From contig NZ_JAROCB010000001.1 of assembly GCF_030433675.1 (NCBI RefSeq), forward strand, positions 865,333-929,332: a stretch of 64,000 bases of DNA, in the 5' to 3' direction. The translations under genes and the position numbers were made by a program. The notes beneath the pieces were generated by a model. It searched no databases and was not told the DNA's origin. It saw only the letters and a program-made list of their open reading frames with translations. Positions within the stretch are counted from its first letter, which is position 1; every line of letters starts with the position of its first letter. The stretch is from Leifsonia virtsii (GTDB lineage Bacteria > Actinomycetota > Actinomycetes > Actinomycetales > Microbacteriaceae). Shown piece by piece: positions 18,152-26,214 of the stretch.

Positions 18152-18585
18152 GGGTTCTCCGTTCCGTTGTCGGCCGCGCGGGCGGCCTGATTGTTTCGGT
18201 CGATGCGTGCGGCGGCGATCATGCAGTACGCCCACATGGCGGTGAAGATCGCGCCGACGATGAAGAAGGCGGGCACGAGGAGGCCGGCGGCGACCAGCAC
18301 GAGCTGCACGATCCAGCCGAGGACGACGCCCACGGTGTTCCGCAGCAGCGCGATCGCGACGATCATCAGCACGATCAGCGCGGCTCCCCCGCCGAGCGCG
18401 ACGGCGGCGGGGAGCGAGTGGAGCCCGAACAGCACGAGCGCGCCGAGGAAGACGACCAGCAGCTCGAAGCCGAGCACGATCGAGCCGAGCGACTCGCGCA
18501 ACGAGCGCTGACGGCGCGGCCGTCCGGCGCGGGCAGGGGCTGCGTCGTCCGCGCCGCCGTCCGGGCCTGTGGGGGCATCCGTCAC
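18148..18585 (-). CDS. DUF4233 membrane protein
   Basis: The product is 145 residues. After a charged, Ala/Pro-rich N-terminus, four hydrophobic segments follow ([77 protein letters not shown]). The protein sits between folC and ndk, the usual place of DUF4233 in actinobacteria. Its GTG start overlaps the folC stop (GTGA) and its stop overlaps the ndk start (ATGA), so translation is coupled on both sides. The function is unknown. Confidence 0.85.
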   Translation of the reverse strand: MTDAPTGPDGGADDAAPARAGRPRRQRSLRESLGSIVLGFELLVVFLGALVLFGLHSLPAAVALGGGAALIVLMIVAIALLRNTVGVVLGWIVQLVLVAAGLLVPAFFIVGAIFTAMWAYCMIAAARIDRNNQAARAADNGTENP

Positions 18586-19949
18586 GACGCGGCCTGCTTC
18601 CACTCCTGCTGCTCGGCGTAGGCCATCGCCTGACCGACGAGCACGATGCTGCCGGCGACGACGACAGCGCGGCGCGGCTCCTCGGCCGCCCACTCGCGCG
18701 CCGCCTCGAGAGCGTCGACGGCGTCGGAGTAGACGATCGTCGCCTCGTCGCCGACCTCCTCGCGCACCAGGTCGCCGAAGTCCTCGGCCTCGCGGGCACG
18801 CTCCGACTCGGGCCGGGTCACGAAGAACTGCGTGGCCACCGGGGCGAGCGCGCGGATGACGCCGCGCGCATCCTTGTCGCCCAGGATGCCGACGACGAAC
18901 GTGATCTCGTCGAAGCCGAAGTAGCTGCGCAGCGCCTCGGCGAGCGTCTCGGCCCCGGCCGGGTTGTGCGCCGCGTCGACCAGGATGCTCGGCTCGATGC
19001 CGATCAGCTGCAGCCGCCCCGGCGAGGTCGCGGTGGCGAACCCCTCCTCGACCAGGTCGGCCTTGAGCGGCTGCGTGCCGCGGCCGAGGAACGTCTCCAC
19101 CGCGGCGACCGCGACGGCCGCGTTCTGCGCCTGGTGGTCGCCGTACAGCGGCAGGAAGACGTCCTCGTACGTCGCCGCACGGCCGCGGATCGTGACGAGC
19201 TGACCGCCGACGGCGACGCGCGTCGAGGCGACGTCGAAGTCGCCCGGCTGCTCCGCGAAGGTCGACTCCGTCAGCTCGGCCGCCTCGCGCAGCACCCGGT
19301 CGGCCTCCGGCGTCTGCCGCGACGACACGACGTCGGCGGACGGCTTCACGATCCCGGACTTGGTGCGGGCGATCTCCTCGACGGTGTCGCCCAGGGACTT
19401 GGTGTGATCCAGGGCGATCGGCGTGAACACGGCGACCTGGCCGTCCCCGACGTTGGTCGAGTCCCACTCGCCGCCCATGCCCACCTCGATCACGGCGACG
19501 TCGACGGGAGCGTCGGCAAAGGCCGCGTAGGCGAGCGCCGTCAGCGCCTCGAAGAAGGTCAGCGGAGGCTTGCCCGCCCCTTCCAGCTCCGCGTCCACGA
19601 TCTCCAGGTACGGGCTGATGTCCTCCCAGTTGCGCACCAGCGCCTCGTCCTCGATCGGCTCGCCGTCGATGACGATGCGCTCGTTGAAGCGCACCAGATG
19701 CGGGCTGGTCAGGAGCCCCGTGCGCAGGCCGTAGGCGCGCAGCAGGCTCTCCGCGATGCGGCTCGTCGAGGTCTTCCCGTTGGTGCCGGTCACGTGGATG
19801 ATCGGGTACGCCCGCTGCGGGTCGCCCAGCAGCTCCACGGCACGCCGGGTGGCGTCGAGCCGTCGCTCCGGCGCCCCCTCGCCGACCCGGGCGAGGAGGG
19901 CCTGGTAGACCTCGTCCGCCCGCTCCCGGTAGTCGTCCTCGTCGGTCAC
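18582..19949 (-). CDS. folC: Bifunctional folylpolyglutamate synthase / dihydrofolate synthase
   Basis: This is a 455-residue Mur-ligase-like enzyme that joins dihydropteroate to glutamate and then adds further glutamates to folate. The ATP loop is [20 protein letters not shown] near residue 50; other signatures are [32 protein letters not shown] and [16 protein letters not shown]. It starts at GTG 19949, overlapping the ileS stop (GTGA). Being in one operon with ileS puts folate polyglutamylation under the same T-box leader, at least at the level of transcript. Confidence 0.95.
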   Translation of the reverse strand: MTDEDDYRERADEVYQALLARVGEGAPERRLDATRRAVELLGDPQRAYPIIHVTGTNGKTSTSRIAESLLRAYGLRTGLLTSPHLVRFNERIVIDGEPIEDEALVRNWEDISPYLEIVDAELEGAGKPPLTFFEALTALAYAAFADAPVDVAVIEVGMGGEWDSTNVGDGQVAVFTPIALDHTKSLGDTVEEIARTKSGIVKPSADVVSSRQTPEADRVLREAAELTESTFAEQPGDFDVASTRVAVGGQLVTIRGRAATYEDVFLPLYGDHQAQNAAVAVAAVETFLGRGTQPLKADLVEEGFATATSPGRLQLIGIEPSILVDAAHNPAGAETLAEALRSYFGFDEITFVVGILGDKDARGVIRALAPVATQFFVTRPESERAREAEDFGDLVREEVGDEATIVYSDAVDALEAAREWAAEEPRRAVVVAGSIVLVGQAMAYAEQQEWKQAAS

Positions 19950-22900
19950 GACGCCGCCTCCGTCTCCTGCTCCGGGTCCACCTTGGTCACACCGACGGTG
20001 AACGCGCCGGCGTTCGCGAACTGCCCGGCGCCGAACTCCTGCCGGAAGCCGGAACCATCCCCCGACGATGCTCCCGCGCCGGAGAGCTGCACGGCTAGAG
20101 CCAATGTCTCGGCGGCGATGTCGACGTCGGCGGCGAGGCCGAGCGACTCCGCGTCCTCCGGGCTCTCGAACGAGAGGTGGAGGTGGATGCGGTCGCTCAC
20201 CTCGAGACCTGCGGCCTTGCGGGTGTCCTGCACGGCGCGGATGACGTCGCGGGCGAGACCCTCGGCCTCGAGCTCCGGCGTGGTCGCGGTGTCGAGCAGC
20301 ACGAACCCGCCGCCGGCGAGCAGGGCGAGCGCGGACGAGTCGTCGCCGCCGGACGCGGTCTCGAGCACGAGGTCGTACTCCCCTTCGGCCAGCTCGATGC
20401 CTGCGACCGTGACGACGCCGTCGGCCTCGGTCCAGTCGCCGGCGCGCGCGGCCTGGATGACCTGCTGCACCTGCTTGCCCAGGCGCGGACCCGCGGCGCG
20501 AGCGTTGACGGTCAGCCTGCTGGTGATGCCGTAGTGGGCGGCGCTGTCGTCCTGCAGCTCGACCAGCTCGACCGCCTTGACGTTGAGCTCGTCGCGCAGG
20601 ATGCCCTCGAACGGCCGCAGCGCCTCCGCGTTCTCGGCGACCACCGTGAGCGTGGCGAGCGGCAGGCGCACACGGCGTCCGGCCTGCTTGCGCAGCGACA
20701 GCGCGGTGGAGCTGATGGCACGGATGCGGTCCATCGCGTCCACCAGAGCGTCGTCCGCCGGGAACTCCGCGGCCTCCGGCCAGTCCGTCAGGTGCACGGA
20801 GCGGCCACCGGTGAGGTCCTTCCAGATCCGCTCGGTCACGAGCGGCAGGAGCGGAGCCGCGACGCGGGTGAGCGTCTCCAGCACCGTGTACAGCGTGTCG
20901 AAGGCCTCCGTGCCCGTTGCCTGCGTGCCGTTGCCGGACTCGTCGACGCCCTCCCAGAACCGGTCGCGCGAGCGGCGCACGTACCAGTTGGTGAGCACGT
21001 CGGCGAAGTCGCGCAGCTTGGCGGCGGCGAGGGTGGAGTCAAGCCCGTCCAGGTCGGCCGTCACGGCCTCCACCAGGTCGCGCGTCTTGGCGAGCAGGTA
21101 GCGGTCGAGCACGTCGGTGGACGCGGTCGATCGCTTCGCCTCGTAGCCGGTCGCGTTGGCGTACAGCGAGAAGAAGTACCACGTGTTCCACAGCGGGAGC
21201 AGCACCTGACGGACGCCCTCGCGGATGCCCTCCTCGGTCACCACGAGGTTGCCGCCGCGCAGCACGGGGCTCGACATCAGGAACCAGCGCATCGCGTCCG
21301 ATCCGTCGCGGTCGAACACCTCGTTGACGTCCGGGTAGTTGCGCAGCGACTTCGACATCTTCTGCCCATCGCTGCCCAGCACGATGCCGTGGCTGATCAC
21401 GTTCTTAAACGCGGGCCGGTCGAACAGCGCCGTCGCGAGCGTGTGCAGCAGGTAGAACCAGCCGCGGGTCTGCCCGATGTACTCGACGATGAAGTCGGCC
21501 GGGTTGTGGCTGTCGAACCAGTCGCGGTTCTCGAACGGGTAGTGCACCTGGGCGAACGGCATCGAGCCGGAGTCGAACCAGACGTCCAGCACGTCCGGGA
21601 TGCGGCGCATGGTGGACCGGCCGGTCGGATCGTCCGGGTTCGGCCGGGTCAGCTCGTCGATGAAGGGACGGTGCAGGTCCGGCTCCCCCGCGGCGTTCCG
21701 CGGCAGGCGGCCGAAGTCGCGCTCCAGCTCCTCGAGCGAACCGTAGACGTCGACGCGCGGGTACGCCGGGTCGTCGCTCTTCCACACCGGGATCGGCGAG
21801 CCGAAGTAGCGGTTGCGGGAGACCGACCAGTCGCGGGCGCCGGCCAGCCACTTGCCGAACTGGCCGTCCTTGACGTTCTCGGGCACCCAGGTGATCTCCT
21901 GGTTGAGCTCGCCCATCCGGTCGCGGAAGTCGGTCACGCGCACGAACCAGCTCGACACCGCCTTGTAGATCAGCGGGTTGCGGCAGCGCCAGCAGTGCGG
22001 GTACGAGTGCTCGTAGCTCGCCTGGCGGAGGAGGCGCCCCTCCTCCTTCAGCATGCGGGTCAGCGGCTTGTTGGCGTCGAACACCTGAAGGCCCGCGACG
22101 TCGGCGACGTCGGGCAGGAAGCGGCCGCCGTCGTCCACCGAGATGATGACCGGGATGCCGGCCTTCTCGGTGACGCGCTGGTCGTCCTCGCCGTAGGCGG
22201 GCGCCTGGTGCACGATGCCGGTGCCGTCCTCGACCGTGACGTAGTCGTCGACGAGGATGCGCCACGCGTTCTGCGTGCCCCACTTCTCGGTGTCGGCGTA
22301 GTAGTCCCAGAGCCGGTCGTACTCGACGCCCTCCAGCTCGGAGCCGCGGAGCGTGCCGGTGACGGCCGCGAGCGCATCGGCGGCGGACTCGTAGCCGAGG
22401 TCCTTCGCGTAGTTGCCCAGGAGGCTCGCGGCGATCAGGTAGCGACCGCTCAGCACATCCTGGTCGGGGGCTCCGGCGGAGTCGGCTGCACCGTTCGGCC
22501 CGGAGGGGACGACCGCGTACTCGATGTCGGGGCCGACCGCGAGCGCCAGGTTCGTGGGCAGCGTCCAGGGCGTCGTGGTCCAGGCCAGCGCCCGGACGCC
22601 GGTGAGGCCCAGCACCTCCGCCTTCTCGCCGACGAGGGGGAAGGTGACGGTGACCGTCTGGTCCTGACGCATCTTGTAGACGTCGTCGTCCATCCGCAGC
22701 TCGTGGTTGGACAGCGGCGTCTGGTCACGCCAGCAGTACGGAAGCACGCGGTAGCCCTCGTAGGCGAGGCCCTTCTCGTGCAGCTGCTTGAACGCCCAGA
22801 TCACGGACTCCATGTAGGTGGTGTCGAGCGTCTTGTAGTCGTTGTCGAAGTCGACCCAGCGCGCCTGGCGGGTGACGTACTCGCGCCACTCGCGGGTGTA

Positions 22901-23317
22901 GCGGAGCACGGAGTCCTTCGCGGCCTGGTTGAAGGCGGCGAGGCCCATCTCCTCGATCTGGCTCTTGTCGGTGATGCCGAGCTGCCGCTCCGCCTCCAGC
23001 TCCGCCGGAAGGCCGTGCGTGTCCCAGCCGAAGCGCCGCTCCACCTTCTTGCCGCGCATGGTCTGGAAGCGCGGGAAGACGTCCTTGGCGTAGCCGGTCA
23101 GCAGGTGGCCGTAGTGCGGGAGGCCGTTGGCGAACGGCGGGCCGTCGTAGAAGACCCACTCCTCGGCGCCGTCGCGGTTGTCGATGGAGGCGCGGAAGGT
23201 CCCGTCCTCGTCCCAGAACTTCAGGACGTCGGTCTCGATCTCGGGGAACGCCGGCGACGGGGTGACCTCGGCGCGCTGGTTGCGCTCGGCATCGTCCGCG
23301 GACTTGGGGTACGGCAT
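19946..23317 (-). CDS. ileS: Isoleucyl-tRNA synthetase
   Basis: This is a 1123-residue class I synthetase charging tRNA-Ile. The HIGH-type motif is HYGH in [15 protein letters not shown], the KMSKS loop is [13 protein letters not shown], and the large CP1 editing domain lies between ([13 protein letters not shown]). The length and the conserved [17 protein letters not shown] segment fit the eukaryote-like clade of IleRS found in many actinobacteria, which lacks the C-terminal zinc finger of the other clade. The ATG at 23317 is preceded by AGGAGAG; a T-box leader lies directly upstream. Confidence 0.96.
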   Translation of the reverse strand: MPYPKSADDAERNQRAEVTPSPAFPEIETDVLKFWDEDGTFRASIDNRDGAEEWVFYDGPPFANGLPHYGHLLTGYAKDVFPRFQTMRGKKVERRFGWDTHGLPAELEAERQLGITDKSQIEEMGLAAFNQAAKDSVLRYTREWREYVTRQARWVDFDNDYKTLDTTYMESVIWAFKQLHEKGLAYEGYRVLPYCWRDQTPLSNHELRMDDDVYKMRQDQTVTVTFPLVGEKAEVLGLTGVRALAWTTTPWTLPTNLALAVGPDIEYAVVPSGPNGAADSAGAPDQDVLSGRYLIAASLLGNYAKDLGYESAADALAAVTGTLRGSELEGVEYDRLWDYYADTEKWGTQNAWRILVDDYVTVEDGTGIVHQAPAYGEDDQRVTEKAGIPVIISVDDGGRFLPDVADVAGLQVFDANKPLTRMLKEEGRLLRQASYEHSYPHCWRCRNPLIYKAVSSWFVRVTDFRDRMGELNQEITWVPENVKDGQFGKWLAGARDWSVSRNRYFGSPIPVWKSDDPAYPRVDVYGSLEELERDFGRLPRNAAGEPDLHRPFIDELTRPNPDDPTGRSTMRRIPDVLDVWFDSGSMPFAQVHYPFENRDWFDSHNPADFIVEYIGQTRGWFYLLHTLATALFDRPAFKNVISHGIVLGSDGQKMSKSLRNYPDVNEVFDRDGSDAMRWFLMSSPVLRGGNLVVTEEGIREGVRQVLLPLWNTWYFFSLYANATGYEAKRSTASTDVLDRYLLAKTRDLVEAVTADLDGLDSTLAAAKLRDFADVLTNWYVRRSRDRFWEGVDESGNGTQATGTEAFDTLYTVLETLTRVAAPLLPLVTERIWKDLTGGRSVHLTDWPEAAEFPADDALVDAMDRIRAISSTALSLRKQAGRRVRLPLATLTVVAENAEALRPFEGILRDELNVKAVELVELQDDSAAHYGITSRLTVNARAAGPRLGKQVQQVIQAARAGDWTEADGVVTVAGIELAEGEYDLVLETASGGDDSSALALLAGGGFVLLDTATTPELEAEGLARDVIRAVQDTRKAAGLEVSDRIHLHLSFESPEDAESLGLAADVDIAAETLALAVQLSGAGASSGDGSGFRQEFGAGQFANAGAFTVGVTKVDPEQETEAAS

Positions 23318-23528
23318 CTCTCTCCTGGCAGGTTCACGTGCTGCACGAGGACGCCGGACGCTCTCACGTCCGTCGCGGTACCACCCCGCTTGCCCGCTCC
23401 GCCGCCGTCGCCGGGGAGGGCCTCTCCTTCTTCGGCTGTGACGGGCCGGCCCCGTTCGGTTCTACTGAGCGCTCGCGCGCCGTTCTTCCGAAGACTCCCC
23501 GGCGATACCCGGATCACAGTCTGTCCGT
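23318..23528 (-). promoter_or_regulatory. T-box leader of ileS (probably translational)
   Basis: The minus strand carries the T-box hallmark GGTGGTACCGCG (23374-23385), the sequence that pairs with the free acceptor end of uncharged tRNA. A short upstream stem contains GGGTATCGCCG, placing the isoleucine codon ATC (23504-23506) as specifier. Past the T-box, a GTCCTCGTG segment can pair with the AGGAG ribosome-binding site, so control of translation initiation is likely. This fits the actinobacterial ileS T-boxes with an ultrashort Stem I. Uncharged tRNA-Ile should raise IleRS production. Confidence 0.88.
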
Positions 23529-23530
23529 CC

Positions 23531-23536
23531 ATTCTA
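23531..23536 (-). promoter_or_regulatory. -10 box of the ileS transcript
   Basis: TAGAAT on the minus strand lies just upstream of the T-box leader. A -35 match is weak and would fall inside the neighbouring inverted repeat. Confidence 0.55.
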
Positions 23537-23539
23537 TAT

Positions 23540-23608
23540 CCCCGCCGAGTTGCACGTCGTGGCGGCCATTCGGCCGAAATAGCCGCCACGACGCGCAACT
23601 CGGCGGGG
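23540..23608. repeat. 27-bp inverted repeat between ileS leader and hypothetical gene
   Basis: Arms 23540-23566 and 23582-23608 match at 26 of 27 positions, and the centre holds the palindrome TTCGGCCGAA. It is the longest inverted repeat in the window. It sits after the stop of the minus-strand gene at 23616 and just before the ileS promoter, so it may terminate the upstream transcript. Confidence 0.85.
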
Positions 23609-23615
23609 CGAGAGG

Positions 23616-24011
23616 TCAGGCGGCGCTGAGGGATCGCCGCAGCCGGTCCGCCAGGGAGCGGACGTCGGCGTCCCGCCAGGTGAGGGAGCCCCCGTCCTCG
23701 CCCACCGGGACGACCGGCAGGACGGTCTCGCGCCCGGCCCGGTCGACGGTCACGAGGATCGCAAGCGCCACGACCGGCATGGGAGGGGCCGAACTGACCT
23801 CGCCGACACCGATCGAGCGGATGTCGGACGCCGGGACAGACACGATCGCGTGTCCGCTCCGGCTCGTGACGACCAGTGCCTCGCCCGCGACGGATACGCG
23901 CAGGGCGTAGGCCGTGAAGGGAAGCGACCCGCCCAGTCGTCGCACGGCGGTCGCGGTAGACGGATGACGCACCGCCGTGAACTCCGCCACATCCGACGAT
24001 CCGGACTCCAT
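23616..24011 (-). CDS. Hypothetical protein, 131 residues
   Basis: I do not recognise this protein. It is a soluble-looking 131-residue product, mostly beta-strand by composition (YALRVSVAGEALVVTSRSG, HAIVSVPASDIRSIGVGEV), which resembles a small PH-like barrel but this is only an impression. It ends with a charged helix (DADVRSLADRLRRSLSAA). The ATG has no strong ribosome-binding site nearby. It lies alone between two inverted repeats, downstream of the TetR gene on the same strand. Codon pattern (high third-position G+C) is like that of its neighbours, which supports a real gene. Confidence 0.65.
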   Translation of the reverse strand: MESGSSDVAEFTAVRHPSTATAVRRLGGSLPFTAYALRVSVAGEALVVTSRSGHAIVSVPASDIRSIGVGEVSSAPPMPVVALAILVTVDRAGRETVLPVVPVGEDGGSLTWRDADVRSLADRLRRSLSAA

Positions 24012-24042
24012 GCCCGGAGCGTAGCCGACGCAGGCCGCTCTC

Positions 24043-24116
24043 GCGCGACTGCGGTCCCGCGGAACGTCTGCGGGTGCGCGCGCACCAGCAGACGTGACGG
24101 GAGGCCGCAGTCGCGC
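24043..24116. repeat. Nested inverted repeat, GCAGACGT/CGCAGTCGC family
   Basis: Outer arms GCGCGACTGCGG (24043-24054) and CCGCAGTCGCGC (24105-24116) are perfect. Inner pairs TCCCG/CGGGA, ACGTCTGC (24064-24071)/GCAGACGT and GTGCG/CGCAC continue the hairpin. The stop codon of the TetR gene lies at its edge. Related elements occur at 45195, 53748 and, in part, 43484. Confidence 0.8.
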
Positions 24117-24733
24117 TAGAGGAAGGGGGCGTAGCCCGCGCAGACGGGGGCGACCGCGGTGCGCACGAGCGGGGTGAGCGGGCCGCGGCGGACGCCGGCA
24201 CGCGCCCAGGCCGCGGCGGCGGAGACAGCGGCGCCGACGACCGCGGTCGCGGCGGCCCGCGGAAGCAGCGCGTCCGACGGAAGTCCCGCCCGCTGGGCGA
24301 TGAAGGTTTCCAGCCGGCGCACCAGCGCCAGGAAACGGGGAAGCGCGGAGGCCTGCAGCTCCGCATCCGTGCCCATCAGCTCCACCTGGGTCACCGCCAG
24401 TGGGAGCCGGCCGGGGCCGAACGCGTCGGCGAGGCGCGTGAGCGCGTCGAGCACGGCGTCCATCGGGGCGGCATCGGCGGGTGCGGCCGCGAGCGTGTCG
24501 TCGAAGGCGGCGAGCGCTTCGTCGACCTCCAGCCAGAGCAGGTCGCTCTTCGCGCCGAAGTAGTTGAAGAAGGTGGCCCGGCTGACCCCGGCGCGGCGGG
24601 CGATGTCGTCGACGGTGGTGCCGGCGTAGGTCTGCTCGAGGAAGAGTTCGGCGGCGGCCTCCGCGATCATGCCGCGGGACGAGGAGCGCGGCCGGCCGGC
24701 GCCGGCGGGGCGGGCGGAATGCGCGAGCGCCAT
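24116..24733 (-). CDS. TetR/AcrR family transcriptional regulator
   Basis: The product is 205 residues with a typical N-terminal TetR DNA-binding domain (IAEAAAELFLEQTYAGTTVD, then RRAGVSRATFFNYFGAKSDL) and a helical C-terminal ligand-binding part. It is divergent from an MFS transporter gene 64 bases away, and a 13-base palindrome between them is the likely operator. The arrangement suggests a repressor of the transporter and of itself, released by the transported compound or a relative. The ATG at 24733 was chosen because longer frames run through the operator region. Confidence 0.88.
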   Translation of the reverse strand: MALAHSARPAGAGRPRSSSRGMIAEAAAELFLEQTYAGTTVDDIARRAGVSRATFFNYFGAKSDLLWLEVDEALAAFDDTLAAAPADAAPMDAVLDALTRLADAFGPGRLPLAVTQVELMGTDAELQASALPRFLALVRRLETFIAQRAGLPSDALLPRAAATAVVGAAVSAAAAWARAGVRRGPLTPLVRTAVAPVCAGYAPFL

Positions 24734-24759
24734 CGTGCGTTCCCCTTCCGTGCCATTAT

Positions 24760-24772
24760 TGGACCCGGTCCA
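24760..24772. promoter_or_regulatory. Palindromic operator TGGACCCGGTCCA between TetR and MFS genes
   Basis: A perfect 6-1-6 palindrome lies between the two divergent starts. It overlaps possible -10 boxes on both strands (CATTAT on the plus strand, TAGAAT on the minus strand), as expected for a repressor site controlling both genes. Confidence 0.7.
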
Positions 24773-24797
24773 GATTCTACCGTTCAGAAGGACACCC

Positions 24798-26120
24798 GTG
24801 ACTACCACCACCACTCCCGTCCGCAGCGAGACCGATCGCCCCGGGATCACCCCGGGCACCGCGCGCCGCGTCACCATCGCGTCGTTCGTCGGCACCGCGC
24901 TCGAGTCGTACGACTTCTATCTCTACGCGTACTTCGCCGCGTTCTTCGTCGGACCGCTGTTCTTCGCGCCGCTCGGCGCGTTCGGCGGGGCGCTGGCCGG
25001 GTTCCTCGCCATCGCCGCCGGGTTCGTCATCCGCCCGATCGGCGCGATCGTGTTCGGCAACCTGGGCGACCGGATCGGGCGCCGTCCCACACTGCTGATC
25101 ACCATCCTGATCATGGGACTCTCCACCGGGCTCGTCGGCGTGCTGCCGACCTACGCGGCGGCGGGATGGTTCGGCGCGATCGCGATCGTGCTGCTGCGCC
25201 TGCTGCAGGGCTTCTCCGTCGGCGGCGAGTGGGGCGGAGCGATCCTGCTCGCCACCGAGTACGCGAACCCGAAGAAGCGCGGCTTCTACGCGGCGCTCCC
25301 CCAGCTCGGCTCGCCGGTGGGCTCCATCCTGAGCGCCGTCGTCTTCATCGTCCTCACGCTCACCATGTCGACCGCGGACATCGCGGCGTGGGGCTGGCGC
25401 ATCCCGTTCCTGACCGCGTTCCCGCTGCTGCTGGTCTCGCTCTACCTGCGCTGGTCGATCGACGAGACGCCGGTGTTCCGCAAGCTGCTGGAGACCGGCA
25501 AGCGCGACGCCTTCCCGGTGGTCGACGTGTTCCGCAAGGCCCCCGCCGGCTTCGTCATCGGGATCGGCGCGGCCATCCTCGGCATCGGCTCCTACTCGCT
25601 GATGAACACCTACATGGTCGACTACGGCACCTCCGTGCTCGGCTTCAAGTACCAGGACCTGCTGGTCGCCACGACCATCGGCGGACTGCTGCAGCTGGTG
25701 ACCATCCCGCTCTTCGGCGCGTGGGCGGCCCGTATCGGCTCGGCGAAGGTCGTCGCCTACGGTGCGATCGGGACGCTGATCGTGGCATTCCCGATGTACT
25801 TCCTGCTGCAGTACGCGAACTTCGGCGTCCTTGTGGGCAGCATGATCATCGGCGGCATCCTGCCGACCCTGTCGTGGGCGGCCCTCGGCGGTCTGATGTC
25901 GGACCTGTTCCCGAGCGAGGTCCGCTACAGCGGGCTGTCGGTCGCGTACAGCATCGCGGCGCTGCTCACGTCGTTCGTTCCCGCGCTCACGCTCATCTTC
26001 GGCCAGGCCACCGGCAATGCCTGGTGGCACCCGGGCATCGTGCTCGTCGTCATGTCGGCGATCACCCTGGTGGCGGCCCTCTTCGCCGCCCGGCGGAAGC
26101 CCTTCGTCGACGAGGTCTGA
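24798..26120 (+). CDS. MFS transporter, metabolite:H+ symporter type (MhpT/ProP-like)
   Basis: This is a 440-residue protein with 12 hydrophobic segments. The first region TIASFVGTALESYDFYLYAYFAAFFVG, the loop-2/3 motif GNLGDRIGRRPTLLITIL and SVGGEWGGAILLATEYANPKKRG identify the MHS (metabolite:H+ symporter) group, whose members carry organic acids, proline/betaine or shikimate. The GTG start has AGAAGGA eight bases upstream. The divergent TetR gene probably represses it. The substrate cannot be assigned. Confidence 0.9.
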   Translation: MTTTTTPVRSETDRPGITPGTARRVTIASFVGTALESYDFYLYAYFAAFFVGPLFFAPLGAFGGALAGFLAIAAGFVIRPIGAIVFGNLGDRIGRRPTLLITILIMGLSTGLVGVLPTYAAAGWFGAIAIVLLRLLQGFSVGGEWGGAILLATEYANPKKRGFYAALPQLGSPVGSILSAVVFIVLTLTMSTADIAAWGWRIPFLTAFPLLLVSLYLRWSIDETPVFRKLLETGKRDAFPVVDVFRKAPAGFVIGIGAAILGIGSYSLMNTYMVDYGTSVLGFKYQDLLVATTIGGLLQLVTIPLFGAWAARIGSAKVVAYGAIGTLIVAFPMYFLLQYANFGVLVGSMIIGGILPTLSWAALGGLMSDLFPSEVRYSGLSVAYSIAALLTSFVPALTLIFGQATGNAWWHPGIVLVVMSAITLVAALFAARRKPFVDEV

Positions 26121-26203
26121 ACCGGGGCTCTGGCGCGTTCGGTAGTCTTGTAGGGATCCCACACTCAGGCACCTCGAGGACACGGTGCCGCACATATCGA
26201 ATC

Positions 26204-26209
26204 GGAGGA
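26204..26209 (+). promoter_or_regulatory. Ribosome-binding site fixing the valS start
   Basis: GGAGGA lies five bases before ATG 26215 and decides between this start and an in-frame GTG ten codons upstream. No T-box motif is seen in the valS leader. Confidence 0.7.
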
Positions 26210-26214
26210 CCCCC

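Noticed and set aside
20177-23629. Long plus-strand open frame opposite ileS
   Set aside because: It mirrors the codon structure of ileS and crosses the T-box leader; no motifs and no start signal.
26121-26214. T-box or other riboswitch upstream of valS
   Set aside because: No TGGNACCGCG motif and the leader is too short; only a weak GCACC/GGTGC hairpin is visible.
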